A stretch of DNA of 64,000 bases from Streptomyces sp. Ag109_O5-1 (GCF_003814875.1 NZ_RKQF01000001.1:3906001-3970000); one strand, 5' to 3'; numbered from the stretch's first letter, positions 35,648 through 44,347 are shown. Notes: generated from the letters alone by a model not told the origin. A program made the numbers and translations.

Positions 35648-36649
35648 TTACTCTGGGTTGTCCGCGAGTGATCTCGCCGCCCGGACGCAGTGGGCGAGCG
35701 CCTGCCGGGCGTACGCGGGGGAAGCGCCCGCGAGCCCGCACGACGGGGTGACCGTGACCGCCTCCGCGAGCAGCCCCGGCCGCAGCCCCAGCCTGCGCCA
35801 CAGCGTCCTGACACCCATGACGCTACCGGCAGGGTCTGACAATGCGGCGTCCGTGCCGGGCACGACACCGACGAACAGCCCGGTACCGCCCTCCACGGCC
35901 TCGCCGATCGCGTCCTCGTCACGTTCGGTGAGGAGCGAGAAGTCGAAGGAGACGGCGGCGGCTCCGGCCCGGCGGAGCAGGGCGAAGGGGACGTCGGGGG
36001 CGCAGGAGTGGACGGCCACGGGCCCGTCGGCGTGGACCCCGATGACGTCCCGCAGGGTCGCCTCGACGATCTGACGGTCCACGGCCCGGTGGGTACGGTA
36101 GCCGCTGGCGGTCCTCACCTGCCCGCGCAGTACGGCGGTGAGGGACGGCTCGTCGAGCTGGAGCACGACAAGGGCGCCGGGGATACGGCGCCGCACCTCG
36201 GCCAGGTGCAGCCGGAGGCCCTCGCCGAGGGAGGCGGCCAGGTCACGGCAGGCGCCGGGGTCGGAGAGGGCCGACTCGCCGTTCCTCAGCTCCAGGGCGG
36301 CGGCGAGCGTCCAGGGACCGACCGCCTGCACCTTCAACGGGCCCGCGTAGTCCTGGGTGAACTCCTCCAGCGCGTCCAGGTCCTCGCCCAGCCAGGACCG
36401 GGCCCGCCGGGTGTCCCGGCCCGGCCGGTCGCCGATCCGCCAGCCGCTGGGCTCCACGCGCGCGTACAGCTCGACGAGCAGGCCGGCGGTGCGGCCGATC
36501 ATGTCGGCGCCGGGGCCGCGGGCGGGCAGTTCGGGCAGGAACGGGAAGTCCTCGAAGCTGCCGGTCGCGGTCTTGGCGGCCTCTCGGGCGTCGGTGCCGG
36601 GGAGCGAGCCGACGCCGGTGGCGGGGCCGAAGCGGGTTTCTGCGTTCAC
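35648..36649 (-). CDS. Methionine synthase (B12-independent)-like protein, MetE C-terminal domain
   Basis: A 333-residue UROD/MetE-type barrel that matches only the catalytic C-terminal half of MetE. The zinc ligands expected for homocysteine activation are visible as His-x-Cys in AVHSCAPDVP and a distal Cys in TVTPSCGLAGASP. The GVGSLPGTD entry motif and LQLDEPSLTAV are also typical. Full MetE is about 750 residues, so the methyl donor here may not be a folate. The start is GTG at 36649, 9 bp after the SARP stop and without a ribosome-binding site, so coupling to the upstream gene is likely. It is followed by ligA after 15 bp. Confidence 0.82.
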   Translation of the reverse strand: MNAETRFGPATGVGSLPGTDAREAAKTATGSFEDFPFLPELPARGPGADMIGRTAGLLVELYARVEPSGWRIGDRPGRDTRRARSWLGEDLDALEEFTQDYAGPLKVQAVGPWTLAAALELRNGESALSDPGACRDLAASLGEGLRLHLAEVRRRIPGALVVLQLDEPSLTAVLRGQVRTASGYRTHRAVDRQIVEATLRDVIGVHADGPVAVHSCAPDVPFALLRRAGAAAVSFDFSLLTERDEDAIGEAVEGGTGLFVGVVPGTDAALSDPAGSVMGVRTLWRRLGLRPGLLAEAVTVTPSCGLAGASPAYARQALAHCVRAARSLADNPE

Positions 36650-36658
36650 GTGAGGAGC

Positions 36659-39600
36659 CTAAGCGGGGTGACCGGTGCGGTGTGCGGCGGCGGGTGGCGG
36701 CGCGAGGCCGGCCGTCGCGGTGGTGCTGATCTTGGTGCGCAGTGCCCGGGCCTCCGGCAGGCCCAGTTCGTCGAACAGGTCCAGGGCCCGCCGCCAGGCG
36801 TCCAGCGCGGGGCCGGGCGCGCCCGCCGCCTCGTGGGTGTCGCCGAGGTAGGTGAGGCAGATGGCCTCGCTGCGGAGGTCGCCGGTCTTGCGGAAGAGCG
36901 GGAGGGCACGGTCGTAGCACTCCACGGCCGTGGTGTGGCGGCCCAGGCGCCGGTGGATGTAGCCGAGGCTGTCCCAGGTGTGTGCCTGGCCGCTCAGGTC
37001 GCCGGTCGCCTGGACGAGCGGCAGTGCCTGCCGGCAGTGCTCCAGGGCCTCTCCCAGCTCGCCGAGTTCGGCGAGGTACCAGCCGATGTCGTTGAGGGCG
37101 ACCGCCTGGCCGCCGCGGTCGTGGGCGAGCCGGAAGTGCTCCAGGCAGCGGCGTGAGTAGTGCAGTGCCTCCCGGGTCACGCCGTGTGCCCAGGCCATCT
37201 TGGCCAGGTTCTGGCAGGTGCGCGCCTGACCGGCGTGGTTGTCCAGCCGCCGGAAGAGGCCCAGCGCCCGGGTGAAGTGGTAGCGGGCACCCTGCCGGTC
37301 CCGCAGCTGGAAGCGGGCCAGGCCCAGGCCGCGGTGGGCGGCCGCCTGTCCTGCCGGGTCCTCGTGGCACTCGGCCGCGCGCAGGGCGACGGTGTGGATG
37401 TCGGTGAGGGCCTGCCAGTTGCCCTGGCGTTCGAGGAACGTGGTCAGGGTCGCGGCCAGTTGCCAGGTGTGGGCGTCGAGGCCGGGCGACCGGCGCTCCA
37501 CGGCCGACAGCAGTACGGACTGTTCGGCGATCAGCCAGGCCAGCGCCTCGTCGTAGTCGGCGAGTTGGCGGGGCAGGGCGCCGGGCTCGGCCGGGGCGAG
37601 GGTCATCGGGTGGCGGCGCCGGGTCAGCAGGGCGTCGGCCGCGTACGCCGTGTGCAGATAGTGGTCCAGGACGCGGCGGGTCGCGGCCCGGGTCGCGCGT
37701 GCGTCGTCGTGTTCGGCGACCAGTTCGACGGCGTAGGCCCGCAACAGGTCGTGACAGGTGTAGCGGTGGTGGGTGTGCTCGATCAGCAGATGGGCAGCGG
37801 TCAGTTCCGCCAGCGGCGCGCGGACCCGCCCCACGCCCACGCCGGCGAGCGCGGCGAGGGACGTCAGGTCGGCGTCGGGGCCGGGATGCAGGCCGAGGAG
37901 CCGGAAGAGCCGTGCCGCCTCCGGGCTCAGAGTCCGGTACGACCAGTCGAAGACCGTCCGTACCGCGGTGACCGGGTCGCCGGTGTCCAGCGGGTCCAGG
38001 ATCCGCTCGGCGGTACGCAGTTCGTCGGCGAAGGCGGCCAGCGGTACGGCGGGGCGGGCGGCGGCGCGGGCGGCGACGACCGCGAGGGCGAGCGGCAGCC
38101 CGGCGCAGCGCACCACGATCTCGTCGACGGCGGCGGCCTCGGCCGCGACCCGGGCGGCGCCCAGACGGCCGGCGAGCAGGTCGCGGCACTCCTCGGCGCC
38201 GAGCAGGTCGAGCGCGAGCAGCCGGGCGCCCTCCGCGGCGGCGAGCCCGGTCAGCGGAGCCCGGCTGGTCACCAGGGCCAGACAGCCCGGCGCACCGGGC
38301 AGCAACGGCCGCACCTGGTCCGCGTCGCGGGCGTTGTCGAGGACGACCAGGACCCGGCGGCCGGACAACAGGCTGCGGTACAGGCCGACTTGCGCGTCCG
38401 GCGACTCCGGCAGCCGGGCGGCGGGCACCCCGAGCGCCTCCAGGAATCCGCGCAGGGCTCGGTCCGGGGGGAGCGGTGCGCCGCCCGGGTCGAAGCCGCG
38501 CAGGTTCACGTACAACTGCCCGTCGGGGAAAGCCGGACGGGCCTGCCGTGCCCAGTGCACCGCCAGTGCGGTCTTGCCCACACCGCCCATGCCGGACAGC
38601 GCGGACACCACGACCGCCGCCGGGCGCCGCCCGACGTCGTCGAGCAGCGCATCCAATTGGGCGAGTTCGTCGACGCGCCCGGTGAAACCCGCTGAGCCCG
38701 GCGGGAGTTGGGCGGGCGCGGCGTACGGCGCGGCGCCGCCCTCCGGGACCGCGAGGGTGGCCGCCGGATCGGACGCGGCACGCTCCGCCGGGTGCGCGTC
38801 GGCGGGGGCGGACGACGGACCCGAGCCCCCGCGCCCCTCCGACTGCCGGTCGGCAGGAGCGACCGACAACTCCGACGCCCGACGCCCCTCCGACTGCCGG
38901 CCGGCGGGCACGGCCGACGCCCCCGACACCCCACCCCCGGCCCCACTCCGATCAGCAGAGGCGACCGACGACTCCGACGCCCGACGCCCTTCCGCACTCC
39001 GATCCGCAGAGACAGCAGGCGCCTCCAACTCCCCCTCTCCCGCCCGACTCCGATCGGCGGGAACGACCGACGACTCCGACACCCCACGCCCCGCCCGATG
39101 CCGATCAGCAGGAGCGACCGGTGAATCCGACGCCCGGCGCCCCTCCGGGTACCGGCCGGCGGGCACGGCCGACGGCCCCGACTCCCCCTGCCCAACCCGA
39201 CTCCGATCGGCGGGAACGACCGACGGCTCCGGCGCCCGGCGCCCCTCCGAGTGCCGGCCGGCGGGCACGGCCGACGGCCCCGACTCCCCCTGCCCAACCC
39301 GACTCCGATCGGCGGGAGCGACCGGAGAATCCGACACCCCACGGCCCGCCCGACTCCGATCGGCGGGCGTGGGCGGCAGTTCCGGGGCCGTTCGCCCAGC
39401 CCGGTGTCGGTCGGTGGGGGTGGTCGGGGTCGGGTGTACGGGCTTCGGGGCAGGGGCCTTCTCGTGTCCGCGGGCGGCAGTCCTGCCTTGTTCGCGGGCG
39501 GGGGCCAGGGGGCGGTCCCGGAGGATCTCCTGGTGCAACTCCCACAGCCGGCGCCCGGGTTCGGTGCCGAGCTCCTCCACCAGGCGCTCTCTGGTCCGGG

Positions 39601-40255
39601 CGTAGCAGCGCAGCGCCTCGCCGCTGTCGCCGACCGCGTGCAGGGCCCGCATGAGGGCCTCCGCCAGGGGTTCCGTCAGCGGGTACTCGCCCAGCAGGTC
39701 CGCCAACTGCCCCACCACGGCCGCCGGGTCGCCGCCGTGGATCTCCAGGTCCGCGAGGCGTACGGCGGCGTCCACGCGCTGCAGACGCCAGGTCTCGCGC
39801 ATCCGGGCGGGCCAGTTCCCGGGCAGACCGGCGAAGGGCTCGCCGCGCCACAGTCCGAGCGCCTCGCGCAGCCGCGCGGCACGTGTGCGGTCGGGCAGCG
39901 CGTCGTCGCGGGCCGCCGCGGCCAGCCGCTGGAAGCGGTGCAGGTCGACGCTGTCGGGTTCGAGGTCCAGCTGGTAGCCGCCGGCCCGGCGCAGCACCGG
40001 TAATCGCCCCTCGCCGCTGTCGTCCAGGCGTTCCGCCACCCGCCGGATGCGGGCGACGTGCGCGTACAGGGCGCGGCGCGCGCCCTCTGGTGGATCGGCG
40101 CCCCATACCCGGTCGACGAGCGCCTCGACCGGCACGGGCCGTCCGACGTCCACCGCCAACGCGGCCAGCACCGCCCGGCGTTGGGGCGGCCCCAGATCCA
40201 CCGGCGTCTCGCGCACCAGCAGTTCCACCGGTCCCGACAGACACAACCTCAGCAT
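36659..40255 (-). CDS. AfsR/SARP-family multidomain regulator with a repeat-rich linker
   Basis: A 1198-residue protein. The OmpR-like winged helix (GPPQRRAVLAALAVDVGRPV to ~100) and BTAD (to ~250) form the SARP module. A ~245-residue disordered linker includes thirteen 17-residue repeats (280-500). The NB-ARC ATPase follows, with Walker A GMGGVGKTALAVHW and Walker B RVLVVLDNARDADQ, and then C-terminal TPRs (e.g. SLGYIHRRLGRHTTAVECYD). AfsR-type proteins activate secondary metabolism. Codon 85 is TTA (40003-40001), implying bldA dependence. ATG 40255 follows a G-rich stretch. The downstream MetE-like gene and ligA follow with gaps of 9 and 15 bp. Confidence 0.9.
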   Translation of the reverse strand: MLRLCLSGPVELLVRETPVDLGPPQRRAVLAALAVDVGRPVPVEALVDRVWGADPPEGARRALYAHVARIRRVAERLDDSGEGRLPVLRRAGGYQLDLEPDSVDLHRFQRLAAAARDDALPDRTRAARLREALGLWRGEPFAGLPGNWPARMRETWRLQRVDAAVRLADLEIHGGDPAAVVGQLADLLGEYPLTEPLAEALMRALHAVGDSGEALRCYARTRERLVEELGTEPGRRLWELHQEILRDRPLAPAREQGRTAARGHEKAPAPKPVHPTPTTPTDRHRAGRTAPELPPTPADRSRAGRGVSDSPVAPADRSRVGQGESGPSAVPAGRHSEGRRAPEPSVVPADRSRVGQGESGPSAVPAGRYPEGRRASDSPVAPADRHRAGRGVSESSVVPADRSRAGEGELEAPAVSADRSAEGRRASESSVASADRSGAGGGVSGASAVPAGRQSEGRRASELSVAPADRQSEGRGGSGPSSAPADAHPAERAASDPAATLAVPEGGAAPYAAPAQLPPGSAGFTGRVDELAQLDALLDDVGRRPAAVVVSALSGMGGVGKTALAVHWARQARPAFPDGQLYVNLRGFDPGGAPLPPDRALRGFLEALGVPAARLPESPDAQVGLYRSLLSGRRVLVVLDNARDADQVRPLLPGAPGCLALVTSRAPLTGLAAAEGARLLALDLLGAEECRDLLAGRLGAARVAAEAAAVDEIVVRCAGLPLALAVVAARAAARPAVPLAAFADELRTAERILDPLDTGDPVTAVRTVFDWSYRTLSPEAARLFRLLGLHPGPDADLTSLAALAGVGVGRVRAPLAELTAAHLLIEHTHHRYTCHDLLRAYAVELVAEHDDARATRAATRRVLDHYLHTAYAADALLTRRRHPMTLAPAEPGALPRQLADYDEALAWLIAEQSVLLSAVERRSPGLDAHTWQLAATLTTFLERQGNWQALTDIHTVALRAAECHEDPAGQAAAHRGLGLARFQLRDRQGARYHFTRALGLFRRLDNHAGQARTCQNLAKMAWAHGVTREALHYSRRCLEHFRLAHDRGGQAVALNDIGWYLAELGELGEALEHCRQALPLVQATGDLSGQAHTWDSLGYIHRRLGRHTTAVECYDRALPLFRKTGDLRSEAICLTYLGDTHEAAGAPGPALDAWRRALDLFDELGLPEARALRTKISTTATAGLAPPPAAAHRTGHPA
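38756..39418 (-). repeat. Thirteen tandem 51-bp (17-residue) repeats in the SARP linker
   Basis: Exactly 13 x 51 bp, all in frame. Representative units are PADRSRVGQGESGPSAV (present twice, identical), PAGRHSEGRRAPEPSVV, PAGRYPEGRRASDSPVA, PADRHRAGRGVSESSVV and the most diverged, PADAHPAERAASDPAAT. The consensus is roughly PA(D/G)R-x-x-x-GR-x-x-S-x-x-SV-(A/V). It is a coding minisatellite, Pro/Ser/Arg-rich and predicted disordered. Confidence 0.9.
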
Positions 40256-40310
40256 TGCGCCCACCCCCGTCCGCCCCGCATTCACAGTCTCCTCACATCC
40301 GTGGGCTGGG

Positions 40311-40328
40311 CGACAAGCTTTCGACAAG
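40311..40328 (-). promoter_or_regulatory. Candidate SARP-box direct repeat
   Basis: CGACAAG occurs at 40311-40317 and 40322-40328, a heptamer direct repeat with an 11-bp period, 56-73 bp upstream of the SARP start. SARP proteins are known to bind heptamers at 11-bp spacing. Autoregulation is inferred; the -10 element after it is weak. Confidence 0.4.
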
Positions 40329-40457
40329 AAATCGGCTCACACCCGGCCACCACCCTGGTCCGGGCGGTTTCGCGCCGGTACATCGGCGTGTCGCGCTCGG
40401 GACCGCACCCCGTACCGGAACCGGACGGGGCTCACACGTGAAAACGGGGGTTGACAC

Positions 40458-41249
40458 GTGCATCGACCGGAATGGGTGACCTCGCCCGTCTCGGCACCGT
40501 CACGGATCGCACCGCCGGCCTCGGCCTCTTCGGCAGGCCTCGGCGGAGCGTTGCCGGCGGCGGCCGGACGGGGTGTCCTGGAAGGGGCCTTCGCTCTGCT
40601 GAACGCGCTGCAACGGGAACAGGACGCCGGTGTGACCGCGCTCGCCGCCGCGTGCGGCCTGCCCAAGACGACCGCGTACCGGCTGCTCGACCAACTGGTG
40701 GAACTGGGAGCCGTCGAACGCAGTGCGGGCCGGTACCGCATCGGGCCGGGCATGTTCCGGCTGGGCCAGGGCTGGCAGCCGCACCCGGGCCTGCGGTCGG
40801 CCGCGCGGAAGCCGTTGCGGCGGCTGACGGCCGTCACCGGCATGACGGTCGCGCTCGCCGTACTGCACCGGGGCCAGACGCTGGTCCTGGACTGGACGGC
40901 GGCAGCGGACGCGCCGCGCCCGCTGCCCGACGACCGGCTGGTCTGGCCCTGGTACACGGCGGCCGGCAAGGTCCTCGCCGCCTGGACCCGCCCCGGCCCG
41001 GCGCCCGGCCCGCTGCCCCGGGACTGGCCACAGGAGGCCGGGCGGATCCGGGAGCTCGGGGCCGCCTACGACCACGAGGAGGTACTGGAGGGGGTGTGCT
41101 GCGCCGCCGTACCCGTGTACGCGGCGGACGGTGCCCCGGTGGCGGCACTGAGCGTGCTGACCGGCCCCCACCACCACCTGGACCGCCTCGCCGACACCGC
41201 CCGCCGTGCCGCGTCGGCCATCACGGCGGGGCTCGGCCGCCGCCGGTGA
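40458..41249 (+). CDS. IclR family transcriptional regulator
   Basis: A 263-residue regulator. A ~35-residue Pro/Ala-rich leader precedes the winged helix (AFALLNALQREQDAGVTALA, then CGLPKTTAYRLLDQLVELG). The IclR effector-binding GAF-like domain starts near residue 105 and contains VWPWYTAAGKVLAAW and the C-terminal ALSVLTGPHHHLDRLADTAR. The start is GTG 40458, 7 bp after GGGGG. It is divergent from the SARP gene with a 202-bp spacer that must carry both promoters. The target genes and effector are unknown. A 176-bp non-coding stretch follows it. Confidence 0.85.
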   Translation: MHRPEWVTSPVSAPSRIAPPASASSAGLGGALPAAAGRGVLEGAFALLNALQREQDAGVTALAAACGLPKTTAYRLLDQLVELGAVERSAGRYRIGPGMFRLGQGWQPHPGLRSAARKPLRRLTAVTGMTVALAVLHRGQTLVLDWTAAADAPRPLPDDRLVWPWYTAAGKVLAAWTRPGPAPGPLPRDWPQEAGRIRELGAAYDHEEVLEGVCCAAVPVYAADGAPVAALSVLTGPHHHLDRLADTARRAASAITAGLGRRR

Positions 41250-41425
41250 CGCCCGGACCGGCGCCCACCGCCCCACCGTCCCGCGCCGGAGACCGGCCGA
41301 CGGCGGCTCACGCAGCCCCGGGCCCCCGTCACCGTTCAGGGAGGACACCCATGACGTCGTCGCCCGCACGCCCCGGGAAAGACCGCGTTTCCCGGCCCGG
41401 ACGGGGGCGACGGGGGCTGAGGCCC

Positions 41426-42124
41426 CTAGCCGCGCGCCGGGCCGGGGCGCACGGTGACGTCGTTGATCTCCGCGTCCCTCGGGAGGTCCAGGGCCGTGAG
41501 GATCGTGGTGGCCACCGACTCCGGGGCGATCCACCTCGCCGGGTCGTACTCCTTGCCCTCCTGCTGGTGGACCTTGGCCTGCATCGGGCTCGTCGTGCGG
41601 CCCGGGTAGACCGAGGTGACCCTGATGCCGTTGCCGCCCTCCTCGTGACGCAGGGAGTCGGCGAGGGCCTTCAGGCCGTGCTTGGACGCCGCGTACGCCG
41701 ACCAGCCCGCGTGGGCGTTGAGTCCCGCGCCCGAGTTCACGAACAGCACATGGCCTCGGGCGGCGCGGAGTTGGGGCAGGAAGTGCCGGGTCAGCTCGGC
41801 CGGTGCGACCAGGTTGACGTTGAGCTGGTGGCGCCAGGACTTCGGGGTCAGCTCGCCGACCTCGCCCAGGTCGACCACGCCCGCGATGTGCAGCAGCGAA
41901 TCGATCCGCTCCGGGAGTGTCTGGTGGGAGAACGCCCAGGACAGCTTGTCCGGGTCCGCCAGGTCGCCGACCAGGGTGCGGGCGCCGGGGAATTCCGCCG
42001 CCAGTTCCTTCGCGCGGCCCGCGTCGCGCGCGTGCAGGACGAGTTCGTCCCCACGCGCGTGCAGCCGGCGGGCCACGGCGGCGCCGATACCGGAACCGGC
42101 GCCGGTGATCACATGAGTTGCCAT
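41426..42124 (-). CDS. Short-chain dehydrogenase/reductase
   Basis: A 232-residue classical SDR. The cofactor motif is ITGAGSGIGAAVARRL at the N-terminus. Structural HIAGVVDLGE replaces the usual NNAG. The catalytic Ser occurs in LFVNSGAGLNA and the Tyr-x-x-x-Lys in SAYAASKHGLKAL, followed by RVTSVYPGRTTSPMQ. Two in-frame ATGs exist (42133 and 42124); 42124 gives the usual SDR N-terminus and neither has a good ribosome-binding site. It is the second gene of a pair with the LOG-family gene. The substrate is unknown. Confidence 0.85.
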   Translation of the reverse strand: MATHVITGAGSGIGAAVARRLHARGDELVLHARDAGRAKELAAEFPGARTLVGDLADPDKLSWAFSHQTLPERIDSLLHIAGVVDLGEVGELTPKSWRHQLNVNLVAPAELTRHFLPQLRAARGHVLFVNSGAGLNAHAGWSAYAASKHGLKALADSLRHEEGGNGIRVTSVYPGRTTSPMQAKVHQQEGKEYDPARWIAPESVATTILTALDLPRDAEINDVTVRPGPARG

Positions 42125-42140
42125 GAGGGTCATGCTCGCA

Positions 42141-42680
42141 TCAGCCGGCGTTCCGGCCGGCCTCCAGGTGGGCGAGCGCGTCGGCGGGTTCGGCGGCGAA
42201 GTGCATCAGCTCCGACAGGGGGCGAGGCAGGAAGCCCTCCGCCTCCATACGGCGGAACTGTTCCTCCAGGCCGTCGTAGAAGCCGGCGGTGTTCAGCAGG
42301 ACGACCGGCTTGTCCGTGCGGCCGTGCTTCTTCAGTTCCAGGATCTCGGTGGCCTCGTCGAGGGTGCCGGTGCCGCCGACCATGATGACCACGGCGTCGG
42401 CCTTCTCCAGGAGAAGCCGCTTGCGCTCCGCGAGGTCGGCCGCGACGACCATCTCGTCGGCGCCGGGGCGGGCCTTGTTCGCGAGGAAGTCGACGGAGAC
42501 GCCGATCAGCTTGCCGCCGGCTTCCTGGACTCCGTCCGCGACGACCTTCATGAGGCCGACGTTGGAGCCTCCCCAGACGAGGGTGTGGCCGGCTTTGCCG
42601 ATCAGTTCTGCAAATTCCCGGGCGGGGCGGGTGTAGCGGTCGTCGAGGTCGGCGGCGGAGAGGAAGACGCAGATTCGCAT
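42141..42680 (-). CDS. LOG family protein (cytokinin riboside 5'-monophosphate phosphoribohydrolase-like)
   Basis: A 179-residue Rossmann-like protein of the TIGR00730/LOG family. It starts MRICVFLSAADLDDRY and contains VWGGSNVGLMKVVADG. The family's PGGxGTxxE motif appears here as MVGGTGTLDEATE, with Val in place of Pro. Characterised members release adenine-type bases from nucleoside 5'-monophosphates. The ATG is at 42680. Its stop is 16 bp before the SDR start, so the pair form an operon. Activity in this organism is unproven. Confidence 0.8.
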   Translation of the reverse strand: MRICVFLSAADLDDRYTRPAREFAELIGKAGHTLVWGGSNVGLMKVVADGVQEAGGKLIGVSVDFLANKARPGADEMVVAADLAERKRLLLEKADAVVIMVGGTGTLDEATEILELKKHGRTDKPVVLLNTAGFYDGLEEQFRRMEAEGFLPRPLSELMHFAAEPADALAHLEAGRNAG

Positions 42681-42721
42681 GGGGTCAGGGTATGACCCGT
42701 CGCATGGCGGCTGCGGGTGCG

Positions 42722-42788
42722 TGGGGGCTGGTCGCGCCCACGCGGCGGAGCCGCAGATCTATACAGCCCCGCGCCCCTGGAGGGGTGC
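42722..42788 (+). repeat. Diverged copy of the dispersed intergenic repeat
   Basis: Contains ggggctggtcgcgc and, after an unrelated ~35-bp centre, gccccgcgcccctggaggggtgc, i.e. the two ends of copies A-C split by an insertion. It lies in the space between the LOG gene and the DUF427 gene. Confidence 0.55.
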
Positions 42789-42836
42789 TGCACCGAGCGT
42801 CGGGAACAAGTCGGCCTCCGTCGGCGTCCCCCTTAC

Positions 42837-43163
42837 ATGGCCTCAGGACACACGATCACCATCGAAGACAGTGACCAGCACGTGCGTGTGACGCACGGCG
42901 ATCTGGTTCTCGCCGAGAGCGACCGGGCCCTCGTCCTTCACGAGACCGGCTGCCCCCCGCGCTACTACATCCCCGCCGACGACGTGCGGCTCGATCTGCT
43001 CGCGCCCTCCGAGTCGCACACCGTCTGTCCTTTCAAGGGCACCGCCTCGTACTGGTCCCTGCCGGACGCGCCGGACCTGGTTTGGGCATACCCGGAGCCC
43101 AAGGCCGACGTCGCCCGGATCAAGGACCACCTCTGCTTCTACGAGGTCGAGGTCACCGGCTGA
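42837..43163 (+). CDS. DUF427 domain protein
   Basis: A 108-residue DUF427 protein. The family fold is recognisable from HVRVTHGDLVLAESDRALVL, PPRYYIPADDVRLDLL, HTVCPFKGTASYW and the C-terminal IKDHLCFY. These small proteins are widespread in actinobacteria and are of unknown function. ATG 42837 lacks a ribosome-binding site. Its last 25 bp overlap, in the opposite direction, the 3' end of mnmA. Confidence 0.8.
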   Translation: MASGHTITIEDSDQHVRVTHGDLVLAESDRALVLHETGCPPRYYIPADDVRLDLLAPSESHTVCPFKGTASYWSLPDAPDLVWAYPEPKADVARIKDHLCFYEVEVTG

Positions 43164-44275
43164 CGCCGTACCGTCGTCGCGATGGTCGCCGAGCCGACGA
43201 CGCGCGTGCCGTCGTACAGGACGATCGCCTGGCCGGGGGCGACGCCGCGGACCGGCTCCGTGAACGTGACGTGCAGCTCGCCGTCGGTCAGTTCCGCGCT
43301 CACCTCGGTCTCGCCGCCGTGGGCGCGGAGCTGGGCGGTGTAGACACCGGGGCCGGTGGGGGCGGCGCCGCACCAGCGGGGCTTGATCGCGGTGAGGCCG
43401 GTCACGTCGAGGGCGTCGGCCGGGCCGACCGTCACCGTGTTGTTCACCGGTGAGATGTCCAGGACGTAGCGCGGCTTCCCGTCGGGAGCGGGGGTGCCGA
43501 TGCGCAGGCCCTTGCGCTGGCCGATGGTGAAGCCGTACGCCCCCTCGTGGGTGCCGAGCTTCTCCCCGGACTCGTCGACGATGTCGCCCTCGGCCTTGCC
43601 GAGCCGCTGGGCGAGGAAGCCCTGGGTGTCGCCGTCGGCGATGAAGCAGATGTCGTGCGAGTCGGGCTTCTTCGCGACCGCAAGCCCCCGGCGCTCGGCC
43701 TCGGCGCGGATCTCGTCCTTGGTGGTGACGGTGTCGCCGAGCGGGAAGAGCGCGTGGGCGAGCTGCTTCTCGTCGAGGACGCCGAGGACGTACGACTGGT
43801 CCTTGGCCATGTCGGAGGCGCGGTGCAGTTCGCGGGAGCCGTCGGGACCGGTCACGACCTGCGCGTAGTGGCCGGTGCAGACCGCGTCGAAGCCCAGGGC
43901 CAGGGCCTTGTCCAGCAGTGCGGCGAACTTGATCTTCTCGTTGCAGCGCAGGCACGGGTTGGGGGTGCGGCCGGCCTCGTACTCGGCGATGAAGTCCTCG
44001 ACGACGTCCTCGCGGAAGCGGTCGGCGAGGTCCCAGACGTAGAACGGGATGCCGATGACGTCGGCGGCGCGGCGGGCGTCGCGGGAGTCCTCGATGGTGC
44101 AACAGCCCCGCGCGCCGGTGCGGAAGGATTGGGGGTTCGCGGAGAGCGCGAGGTGGACGCCGGTGACGTCGTGGCCCGCTTCGGCCGCGCGGGCGGCGGC
44201 GACGGCGGAGTCCACGCCGCCCGACATGGCGGCGAGGACGCGGAGGGGGCGGGTGCGCTGCGGGGTGTCAGTCAT
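43139..44275 (-). CDS. mnmA: tRNA 2-thiouridylase
   Basis: A 378-residue enzyme that thiolates U34 of tRNA-Lys, -Glu and -Gln with sulfur passed from a cysteine desulfurase. The PP-loop reads AAMSGGVDSAVAAARA (~residue 20). The nucleophile Cys lies in TPNPCLRCNEKIKF and the persulfide Cys in DSHDICFIADGD. The C-terminal beta-barrel includes TIGQRKGLRIG. ATG 44275 directly follows GGAGGGG. The likely sulfur donor iscS is 7 kb away on the same strand, separated by accessory genes. The 3' end overlaps the DUF427 gene by 25 bp. Confidence 0.95.
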   Translation of the reverse strand: MTDTPQRTRPLRVLAAMSGGVDSAVAAARAAEAGHDVTGVHLALSANPQSFRTGARGCCTIEDSRDARRAADVIGIPFYVWDLADRFREDVVEDFIAEYEAGRTPNPCLRCNEKIKFAALLDKALALGFDAVCTGHYAQVVTGPDGSRELHRASDMAKDQSYVLGVLDEKQLAHALFPLGDTVTTKDEIRAEAERRGLAVAKKPDSHDICFIADGDTQGFLAQRLGKAEGDIVDESGEKLGTHEGAYGFTIGQRKGLRIGTPAPDGKPRYVLDISPVNNTVTVGPADALDVTGLTAIKPRWCGAAPTGPGVYTAQLRAHGGETEVSAELTDGELHVTFTEPVRGVAPGQAIVLYDGTRVVGSATIATTVRRQPVTSTS

Positions 44276-44347
44276 AACCCCTCCAGGGTACGGGGGCGCG
44301 GGAACCGGGGCCCGCGAGTATCCGTTGGAGATCACACGGGGGTGCAC

